From the NCBI GenBank assembly GCA_944472155.2, contig OX235272.1, positions 80,172,020 through 80,236,019 of the forward strand: a stretch of DNA of 64,000 nucleotides. The letters run 5' to 3'. Below the pieces are notes generated by a model, which had not been told where the DNA came from, made no database searches, and saw only the letters and a list, made by a program, of their open reading frames with translations. The stretch is from Trichobilharzia szidati. Its lineage: Eukaryota; Platyhelminthes; Trematoda; Strigeidida; Schistosomatidae. Both the position numbers and the translations under genes were made by a program. Positions 46,805 to 58,800 of the stretch are shown one piece after another. Within the stretch, counting starts at the first letter, position 1, and every line of letters starts with the position of its first letter.

Positions 46805-49800
46805 CTAGGAAAAAGAAAATGTTTTAAGCAAAACAACTCAGTGTGGAAAATGCGAAATAATGTGATTTTATTATTAATAAGTAATCCACAACGGGAAACT
46901 TACGGAATCCTTCGAAGTGAGGACAGGAGTAAGACAAGGCTGCCTACTATCGCCAATGATTTTCCTGATTGCAGTAGATTGGATAATGCGACAAAAGCGG
47001 GCAATGAGGAAACAGGCATAAAATGGACTCACACAAAAAACTTGAGGATCTGGACTCCGCCGATGATATATGTCTGATTTCCCACAAACTGGAAGATATG
47101 GAAGCGAAAAGCAACAAGTTGGTAGAAGAAGCATCAAAGATAGGACTTCAGGTGAACATTGAGAAAGCCGAGGTGATGAAGATTCCTGGGCAACACCATC
47201 AGCAACAACAACAGAAAACAATCAGCATAAATGGGAGGAACCTGAAAGAAACAATCTCCTTTACCTACCTGGGAAGCATCGTTTTAACTACAGGCGGAAC
47301 TGACGAGGATATCAAAGCAAGAATCGGGAAAGCAAGACAAGCTTTCACTACTCTCAAGTCTGTGTGGAGGTCAACAGCACTCCTCAACATAAAAATGAAA
47401 ATAAGATCCAGATTTTCAACTCCAATGTGAAATCAGTCAGTGCTACTATACCGATCAGAGACTTGCAATGCGCATCATAAAGAGCATCTCAAACAAACTA
47501 CAGACCTTCATTAACAGCTGTCTTCGCTCAATACTCAAGATCAGATGGCCGACCATAGATGATCAGCAACAGAGATCTCTTAAAGCGAACCGACCAGGAA
47601 CCGACTGTGCAAAAAATAGGCAGGAAGAAATGGAGATGGATTGCCTGGCCATACTCTGAGGAAACCACCAAGTGACATCACTACACAAGCCATTGCTCGA
47701 GTGGAACCCGAAAGGGAAGCGGCGAGTTGGTCGTCAGTGCGAGGGTGACTTGGAGGGGGTCATGTGAAGAGCAGATGAAGGCGTGTGGGCAGACTTGGAA
47801 TCAGGTGAAGACTCCAACAGAGAACCTAACTCAATGGAGACGCATGGCTGAAGCCCTATGTTCCTGTAGGAATTAAAGGAAATAATAATAATAAATAACT
47901 TTAGCTAGTGGATACTGTCAGTAAAGATTTTTCTCTAGTCTCATAGACTGAATTCTATGTATACTGGTAAGTTTGCCAATAATGCTTACTTTAAACAATT
48001 TGTTTCAAGTGTGATCATGATTTGATGTCAGGGGTAATGTATATCTGTTTTAACCTAGTTTGAGACTTTTCAGAAGTATGCACCTAGTACCCTGCCAAGC
48101 GTCGGACGCAGGACATTCAGGTTATCAGACCAAGCTCGTTAGCCATTCAACCACTTGGGTTGGAATGCAATAACATTTATTTACTGCTGAAGATTTCGAA
48201 ATTCGTGTGTCCTCCAAATGTTTTCGCATGTCAAGTATTTTCTCTAACTGAGGGTTTAGGTATTTCAAGCTGACGAGTCTTATATAGAGCGAAACGTCCA
48301 TCTTAGATTCCACTGACGAACACCACTAAGGAAGTAACATCTTGTTAACTTTAAGGCATTGTCAAAGAGTCCGTACGAGGAGATAATATGTCAGAAGAAA
48401 CTGAGCATTAGAGTCCAGTAAAAACAGTCAATGGGAAGTTCAAAAATAATTATTTCAACAAATCGCAGTTAGTTAGTACTTCTACTAAAGAGTAAAAAAA
48501 GTTCTATTTCTACAGAAAGTATAGATCATTATGCATTAATTTCAGTTAAAAAAAAACCATCGGATTAAGAAAGATCATTAAGAAAATAAAAGACAATTCA
48601 GAGAAAAAAATTTTCAAGTATTGGTTTGTAGGGATTTGGTTGATTGGTTACAGAATGACATGAGTTAGAGAACCATTGGAAAACCTACAGGGAGTACTGG
48701 ACAGCTGTTTCGTCCTACTTTGGAACTATTCATCAATACGCACTCACCCCATCTGGGTTCGATCGAACCTAGGACCTTCTGGTTACAAGGCAAGCTCGTA
48801 TACCATTCAGCCACCGGGACGTAATCTAATGGCCCATGAATTCCAACTTCTGCCAATTCACGACTTTGGCGACCACTAGCGAATGTCATCGGTGGCGAGT
48901 ATTTGTCATTACATCTGACCTGCTGCACCCTACTGGTCACGACTTCCCACTAGAACCCCAGGTAACTCCCTACCTGAATAGGGCCAGTCACCAGTGAGCA
49001 TCTCATTGATATTCAAGTATTGGTTTGTAGGGATTTGGTTGATTGGTTACAGGATTTCATCATTTTTTCGACGAAGTCATCAACTGGGCTGTACATTCAT
49101 GTATTTATATTAGATGTGCGAGAAAGTTCCGGAATTATTCCCGGTAAAAGGTGAAATTTAATAAAATTACCAAGTGTAATAAATAGAAATAGGTAGTGGT
49201 ACTATTCTAGAAATATTTCAGGTCAAATTAAAAATACAGTGTGTAATAATCCGGAAGGTCGGGTAGGAAAGACATAATAATCATTATAATAAAGGTTTTT
49301 GTATTTCCCAATGAATGAAAAACAAAACGATATTGTTTTTACTGACGTTTCGCTATTTAATGCTAATAGCTTTATCAAAGTATTATACATAAAGACATAA
49401 TAAGTTATAATTACTCAGAAGTGGCTTTAACAGTGAGAATAAAAGTTGTAAATCACGTAGTACTCAATGGCACGAAGGCAGAAAAGGTTAGAAATTCGAT
49501 AAGGTTGAAGGTAGTTGAGTGTCAATTTAACAATTGTGAAAATGAACAAAAGAAACATGTGAGAGTGATAATAGTTAGTTAATTATTAAAGTAAAAGCAA
49601 ACCAAAAGTAAAATTAAAAAATAATTTTCTTACACGGAATGACTAGTGCAGAGCTTAAGACCATGGTAGAATAGAAGACTGGACAAAGTTTTCTGAAAAC
49701 TGAGTTCGGGGTTGTATTAACGAACTTCCAACGCCTCTGTTGTACACAAACACCCTTTGTACCATTTGGCCACACCTTGTAGATAATGTGGAAATACGAC

Positions 49801-52800
49801 TCTGGTGGAACTACAGGGCTTGAGTTCACCAAGTGCTCGAGAATTGAGCTCGTAATTCCCTTGCAATATCCTTTTGCTAACCATGCCGTATAATGTCCAG
49901 AGATGCATTTGGAAAGTGTGCGCCTTGTGTGGCTAATATAACTAGCTCTACACGAGCAGGTGAATTTATAAACATACATTGTGGAGTGTACCAAAGCGGC
50001 AGTTTATCATTCACAGATGCATTGATCATTTGTTGGCTGTAGAAACTGACTCGTAGCTCAGCCATAAAGAAGGCTTTCCTGAGTGATCTGCATAAGTGAT
50101 TCTTCAAGATCTTCATCGAAAAGAAAATTTTCTTCACTGAATTGTCTTTTATTTTCTTCATGGCTCAGTGGGTATTTTTAATGATCATTAAATTGAAATC
50201 TGGAAATACTTGATAGTATATACCCCGAACAGCTCTTCATACAAAATACGAAATCACTTCTCCTATATCAATCCAGTGGAATTTCCTAGCGAACACACAG
50301 AATACCGGTTGTCAAAATGTAATCGTTTCTCAAAGCAGCCAATAGTTCACAGGAGTTCAAACCTTCCACAAGCTGCTATTTTAACTAACTACTTATTATA
50401 GCTTGTGTTTTTGAAATTTCGTTCGAATAGAAACTGTACAGGTTTCCTTAGAACTTTAACAGTTCCTTACGAATATTTCGTCAGTTGCTTTTTCGATATC
50501 CTCAGTCTTTTAGAATCTATCAATCCATAGTCTGAATAGTACATTCGAGTCTACAGTGTTTTCAATTGCAGCACAGACTTTCGGCACACTTAAATTACTC
50601 TCATTTCCAAGGATTAATACTTGTGTAGAAATAGATTTTGACAGTTAATTAACTGAACAAAAGTCCACTGAAATTTAGATTTGATTTCATTATCACCCCC
50701 CAAAAAGAGGAGACTTTAAACTATTGTAAAGAATTCAAGCTGATTGGAAACCCTTATGTCAACTTATTCACTATTTTAGTTCATTCAAAATAACAACTAA
50801 TCATGAAATAATGCATTTTGAAGCATTTCTCACTGTCATTAGCCCATGAAAATGTTTAAGCTAGACATCTGGCCGATCATTTCCACTAGTTCTTTCTCTT
50901 CTTCATTTAAACAAACCGGCAGGTGGCTTAAATTAATATATATAAATAAACAAATATACGGACAATAAAAAGAAACAAACATTTGATCAACTCATGTTTT
51001 TATATATGTTCTTTCTGTCAACTCATTAGTAATAAAAATAAAAAAATTCTTTTGAACAATTCAGAACACTACAGTAAGTGTTATTTTCTTAAAAGTCCAT
51101 TTTCTTGTTTTTTTATTTTTGAAAATTTAAGTATTAATTACTATCAGAGTTCAAAACAAGATCAAATTTTAATTGAGATCATCATTACTGTCATTATCAT
51201 AATGACCAGTCACGTGATTTACTCATCAGATGATGAGCAGTTTACGTCCATATGGCATTGTTACTTTCTAAATTACTTATTTTGAAGATGTCTGCATCGT
51301 ACGTATTACAACGAAGAAATTGAAACTAACAAACATTTATCAGTCATACAAATGGTACCCAAGCCATGGTAGTAGAACATTGTCAAGATGCTCATGAAGA
51401 GAAATAAGACCAGAACAACAGCTCACTTCTTGAATACCTTTTTTCTTATACATCATTCTGCAGCAATATCAAAGATGATATGTAGCATTAGATCAAACCG
51501 TTCGAAGGGTTTGTGGCTATGCATTGTTTTTTACAGAGAAAGCTTTCTCTGCGCTCACAATGAAAATGTAAACCGCTTCTAAACTCTATCTAACATTGAA
51601 TGTCTTAGACTGCGTAAGACTATTTAACTAAGTCTTTACAATTTACCCATTTCCTTTGTGATATGTTTTTTTTTACCGTCTGAGATTAGTATGTGGTACT
51701 ATATAACGCTATGAATCATGTTTTATGGGAAATCAATCAGTGGTCCCTCTCAAATGGTCTTAAGCTAAATCCCTCCAAATGTCAGGCTGTTAGTTTCACT
51801 TTCAGATGCAAGCGCGACCTACATGAACTGGTTTGTTCCTATGGTTCTACTATCATAAATGGCACTGAAGTTACAACTAAGTTGAATGTTAAATACCTTG
51901 GACTATGTTTCTCCTCTGATCTTTCCTGCTCTTCCCACATCATGTAAGTTTCCAGAATGATATTTAGTTTAACCTTCTACGTAAAGAAGTTAAGACGATC
52001 TGGTATCACTACCTCTACTCTTACTGTTTATGTTCTGCCTATTTTTCTTTACTGCTCCTCCTCAATCTTTCTTGGGTAACTTAAGGAAGACTTTGTTACA
52101 CTATGAGGGGCACTGAAAGCTATCAGTAGGGGGGTGGGGGACTGGAGTGTCGCTAGACCAGCTTGTTAATACTGTTATAGATAAACAATTGAGCGTATGC
52201 AAGGAATTAGCGAATATCAAATTGTCAGACTCTGAGCTTCCTCTTTACACACAACTCTCTCCTTGTATTTCATCAGATGGGACTAGCAGTAACCATAGAA
52301 GACTTTATGCTCAGACGACCAAGTATAAAAACTCTAGTATACTTCATTTGACCCTAATTCAGTGTGATGAGAAAATTATAAGGCATATGACTAATAACTT
52401 ACTGAAAAACACTAAGTAAATGGCTCTTTTCACTCTTTCTTTCACTATTATATTGTTAATTAATGTATCCACTTAAATTTTAACGTTACATTTATATTCT
52501 TGTTTACTGATATTATCAATGTAAATACTCAGTTAATTATTTCTCCCTTTATAATGTAATGTAAAAAGAAAATTAGATGCCATATTACATTACAAGCTGA
52601 AAATTCCACATCGTACCAAAAAGTGCTGTTTGGAAAAAGCCATTATTTCATAGTGTGAAATATTCCCATATCATGAATTAAAAGTCAGTCTGAATGAAGA
52701 ATATTCTTTTCAATAAACTCTCTTCAGGTTCTTACAATTATAAAATATAATATTTAGAGCGGGATCCATTTGTTCCGAAGACTGTGTAGAGAAAGAACTC

Positions 52801-55800
52801 CAGGTCATCCGAGGCATTCTAAGCGAGAACGGATATCCAGAGAAGTTCATTGAAGCCAGCATAGGCTACAGTAGTCGTAAACATGAACTGGCAACGGCGG
52901 AGAAAAAGCCTCTGTTTTTACGTCTCCAATTCAAGGGAGATACTCCTGCGGAGATTCTATCGCAACGTTTAACCAGGGCGATCAAGAAAACTTTCTACTC
53001 TGCACGTCTGTGTCTATCCTTCAGTAGCCGTCCAATGTTCGCCCAGCAACTCCAAGATGTCTTACCTAAGATTAGCTCTTCTTTATGCATATACCATTTT
53101 AGTTGTTCCTGTAGTTCAAGCTATACAGCGCGCCCGATTAATCAGGTTCGTGTATGGGTTCAGGAACATTTACCTGCTTGGTTCAGCAAGGGGGGAATTA
53201 AGTGCACAAAAAGCTCGATCCTGTCACACTCCGTCACTACTGGACATCGCATCGTCGCCAACACAGTCGTTAACACGTACTGTTCGCTTACGTCCCCCCA
53301 TACATAGCTGAAGCTGTTGCAATAAGATCGACTAAACCGGAACTTTGTATCCAAAATAAACACGTCCAGACATTGTTCCTACTGCAGCCAAACTTGAATT
53401 AGTGATTTTTCTTCTCACCAAGAGTGCCTCTTCCCCTTAACCCTGTTGATTGTTTTTTCTTTCCTTATTATAACAATCGTTATTATTCATAATTTATATC
53501 CTTCATGCAAATATTCTCTCAATACTATCGAAATTTCCATTTATACTATTCGGACTTATTATTAGTGATATTATTTCTTTTCTCAATATATGCATCCACC
53601 AGTTTCATTTCACATATTGCTTATCTCATTATGAACCTCTCATTGCAGTCTTACTACCTCCTGTTTAATACAGACCACTTTGTATTACCCACTCACCTGA
53701 CACCTTTTATAACATTGAACTGACTTGTCAGTTTTCCTACCCCAAAATACAGATCTATTATGACTAATCGCCACCACCATTGTCTCCCATTTAACAATAT
53801 TTCGTGATCGACTTCAGCCTAGCACGTTTATCACACAAATATTATTTATTTTGACACCCCATAACTAATCTGTTATTCTACGTTAAAAAATGTGTCCACC
53901 TCACAACTGGCAATTATCGTAACGACAACAAATATTATATTTTATATTTTAACCTGAAGTACAGAAGTTATTGAAAAGAATATTCTTCGTTCAGATTGAC
54001 TTTTAAAGCCATTATTACTATAATCTATGATCTTTCAGAAACACTATTTAACTGTACAACTTGATGAGAATTTACAGGAAGGGTGGTTTCCTTTAACTTG
54101 CGTTTTTTAATAAGTATACCAGGGGTATTTTTCTTACTGTTCTCCGTATTAATTGAACGCTTTTGCAAGATGAAGGCAAGAATCCATAAGCACCACATTG
54201 ATGAATGTGTTACTCTGTCATTTAGCCTTTTTGTAATACATTACTTAATAACAAAAAGTAGCTTGCACCAGGGATTTTCAATTACTAGGACAATTAAAAT
54301 AGTGAAATGCCTTCATTAAGGATATGGTTAATTATAATGCGACTAAAACACTTCTGTGTGAATGAATAATGAGCACCATGTTGTTTGGCGATTCTTACTT
54401 TCTCAGCTTTCCTACTGAAAACATAAATAAGGGACAGATGAACCATTTTATGATTTCAGCATCACTAATCATTTCCGTGACTTATATGTCACCCATACAG
54501 TTTAGTTTTGTGCTCCATTTTACAATGTGATTTGCACAATGACTATAAGATGCCTTAAAAATCAGCCAGCGAACCACTAAAAGCCAGGAAGTGCCGATCG
54601 GCCGTTCGGTTTTAGTTCGGGGATTCTTAAGCAGCATGAACCTAAGACCCCAACAGGGATCAAATCCACGACCTTCAGGTTACGAGACCGAGTTCGTTGG
54701 TTATTCAAATATTTGGGCCGTGATTCTACTAAATTATTTAAAAAATTTTATTTTTTATTACAGCTTGATTCCACACCATGATTTTGGTACATGTATGGAA
54801 TTTTCAGCATGTGATATTGGTAGCCTAAATTTTGCAGTCCGACCAATGATATCAGGTGTGCGTCGGTAGGCGATCGAGCCCCGTACTATATGCATGGTCG
54901 GCGGAAGTCCTAACAGCTGCGTTATTACCTTAAACTATGGCTTATTGAATTGACATAAAAGTGTAGGGACAGCAGAGGTACTAAATGAAACGACTGAAAT
55001 GCAGTTTTTAGAATAATTTAGGTCTACCAACATAAAACTGCCTTCAGATTGCGTTTGATAGACATTGTCTATCAGTTGTAGTGAAACTCAGTTTCTGCCA
55101 CTGTCATTCAGAGTTCCAGTATAGTTAAATACCTCTAAATTATGAATTATTTAGGCAATGGTTCTCAGGATCCAGATAGCAAACATATTCATCACCAAGT
55201 TTCGGAGAGGTAAAATATTCTGTCTATGGAAATGTAAATGTACGGAAATTACTAAGTAAAACACAGATATAGGTTTTCCGTACCCCACCCCCCATGAAAG
55301 GACTTATTTTAAGATGTACAATGAATGTTCATTTCTTGTTCAACAAGGAACATTATAGGCAAACTGATGATGTAGCTATGGTGTCTTCATTAAGTCCAAT
55401 CCTAGCTGACTTTCTCCTGGCTAATTTAAATAATGAACCACCGTCGATGTATGGACGACATATTTCTGATTATAAAAAACGAGAATGAAGCAATGAACAT
55501 CCTGGACAAGTTCATTAATGCACACTCAGCAATTAACTTTGCCATTGAGAAAAGAAGGAATGAAAGTATTATATTCTTAGATGTAGTATATTAAGGAGTG
55601 TATACCGGAAGCCTACAACAGCACGTCAGTACACTCACTTTTTCAATTTTGTACCTTAGAAATGTAAATCTTAAATTCTATAGATTACTGTCAACATTTA
55701 TTCGTACAATTATTATTATTATTATTATTGTTTCCTTTAATTCCTAGAGGAACATAGGGCTTCAGCCGTGCGTCTCCATCGCGTTCGGTTCTCTGCTGGA

Positions 55801-58800
55801 GTCTTCACCTGGCTCCAAGTCTGCCCACACGTTTTAATCTCCTCTTCACATGACCTCCTCCAAGTCACACTTGCACTTACGACCAACTTGCCGCCTCCCT
55901 TTCGGGTTCCACTCGAGCAATGGCTTGTCTAGTGATGTCACTTGAAGGTCTGTTTCCTCAGAGTATGGCCAATCCATCTCCATTTCTTCCTGCCTATTTG
56001 TTTCACAATCGGTTCCTGCTGTGTTGGTTCGCTCATTGCCAGAGATCTCTGTTGCTGATCTTTTCTGGCTGGCCATCTGATCTTGAGCAGTATTGAGCGA
56101 AGACAACTGTTAATGAAGGTCTGTAGTTTGTTTGAGATGCTCTTTATGACGCGCAGTGCAAGTCTCTGCTCTGTATAGTAGCACTGACTTCATACATACA
56201 GTTATATTGGCTAACAATTTACTCAATATACTATTCATAGTGAGTAGTTTAGGTGAATAAGTAGTCTAACTTACTGTAAATTATTAAGCATTACTAAATA
56301 AACCAGAATAAGTCAGACGGCATTTATTTATTTTTTTATTATACCTCTCTGTACACTTTTCATTGGCATTACAAACGGATGTTGTAGACGCGAAAGGAAG
56401 TCATAAAGCATTTCAACTTACCTTAATAAATCTATTTTGTTCATTGAGAGAATTTTAATAATCCTAGTCTCAAAAGTCTGTAAGTAATTATATATATATA
56501 TATGGTACAGAACTCCCTTCCTGTGACTGATTTTCGCATTTAAGTGTATTTTATACCATAGCAATGAGGCTTTATTGAATAAATGGGTAGGTGACTGAAC
56601 ACCTTTCTCAAAAAACCAAACTTATCATATTTTATACGCACACACACACATACTGAAAGCAATTAAACAATTAAGTTAAAATTGTAGAAAAATGTATAAA
56701 AGATAATTAGAAAAACAAACAAAACCAAAAAAAAGTGAAAGAAATGCTAAAAATAATTCAATTCAGTCAAAAAATCAGTGCTTAAATGAGCAAACATCTT
56801 AATAAACATTAATGAACAGCCGACAGTTATAAATCTACTAAAGCTCTATTTATTATATTTTCGCTTCCCGTAATAAATATGTAGTATTTAGTGGTGTACG
56901 TAGTAGTAACGTGGATGTTGGGGGTGGGATGGGGTGGAGTTTTACTTGGTAAACATCCAACTAACAGTAACACATGGCATATTTATAAGTCATTGTGTTT
57001 ACGGAAGGTTTATATAATCATTGTAACCTAATTTGTTTTAGTATAATTTGTTCTTATGATATGCTAATTGCAAATTCTTTAAGTATAGAACTCAACAAGA
57101 TAAGTTTGGAGATTTATGGGTGTGTTAAATTCCACAGGGTGAAAGCAAATAATAAATAAAATAAAACTGACGTTGGAGAACATTTTAGTGAACTTCAGTA
57201 TGTGTTGACTGACTTGTCACAACTCAATTTAAATAACTTTGGTTAACAATTAAATAGTTTGTTATATAGAAAATCACAAAACTGACTATATGTGCACCAT
57301 TTCTTACCTGCTACTGTTGGTAGCATAAGAGCTTGACGCTTCTCTTTCATCCGCCTGTTTTGGAACCAAACCTGAAAAGGGGAATGTAGACATATTCAAG
57401 ATAAACAAGATGGGGTAGAACGTAGGATATGGTGTTTAAACACAGTTTATACTATGTAGCGAAACTATTCATTCAGACATCTAGAAAAGAAAATTGAGCA
57501 AAGAATATCCTTTTCGATAATTTCCTCTTCTGTTTGTACATTTATATATATGTTTAGATACCTTGAATATTGTAGAATAATCTTCTTTAACAATATCGGT
57601 GTTTTTAAATACTACCGATGTGTTAATCAAGATCAATGGAATTACAGTTCAAGAAAGACGCTTAAGTTATAGTAAGCATAAAAATTTTACAACAAATAGA
57701 ATATCAAGTAAAATTAGTGAAATTTCCACAACAAACTGGGTTCATTGAAAGCTTGATGGTCAAAGTAAGGACAGTGTCTGGACCAACTTCTTTTGGATAC
57801 ATAAGTTAGGTTTCTTAATGCACTTCTCAGTAGCCAACCTCAGCAATATGTTGAAGACGAACTCTTAAGAAGGTAGAATTAAGATTATTTAGTATGTGGC
57901 AGATGACTTTGGAAGCCTCGTCAACATCAATCTTGTGTTCTGTATCCACGAGATGAGATTGAATAGACCTATGAATGGTTTTTGTTTGTCCTTTACTGAA
58001 CCACACAGGATGAGGTTCTGAAATCGCACGATATACACACCTAATTGTATGGCTTCTGTAACAGGCTCCACAGGAGCAGTCAAATTGGTTGATACACATA
58101 GAAGAGGCGGAATTAGGCATTTTGTCTTCAACTCCTGAACGCAAAATAGGGGTGGTTTTGAAGACACAGCATAATTCAGCAGCATTGTATGCTCTTTTGT
58201 TACCTTATTCTTTAGGCGCTGTGTTAATATTTCACCGATATTATAGTTGAAGAACTGAAGTTGTAAGAATAAGGCCTTTTTCGGAACTGTTGGTACTTTG
58301 GCCCGTCTCGACTTTTGATTCATATTCTTATCGATGAATTTTTCTGGGTAACCGTTCTCACTCAACAACTGTTTAATAATATTAAGCTCTTCATTAGGAC
58401 ATTCATCAGAGCAGATTTCTCTTACTCCGTGGATCAAGAACTTTATTAGATCGCATTCGTATTTCAAAGGCATTAAGCTGAAAAAATCAGTATACTGACC
58501 AATTGATGTAGGTTTTCTATAAACACTCCTGATTACAATCTTCATCTTTTCTAGTCTCAAGGACGTCTAATAATTATATACTAGGGTCCCTTTGTTTCTC
58601 GATGGTAAAATTTATTGCAGGATGAAAATCGTTAAATTTGTACAAGATGTTGTTTGCTTCATCATCATTTTTCACAATCAAAAATGTATCATCCATGTAC
58701 ATCTTTCAAAGGCCAATTCTCTAGTCTCGCAAAGAAAATGTCGGCTAGAATAGGTTACACTGGCAACCCCATTGCCGCACCATCATTTTATCTGTATAGT

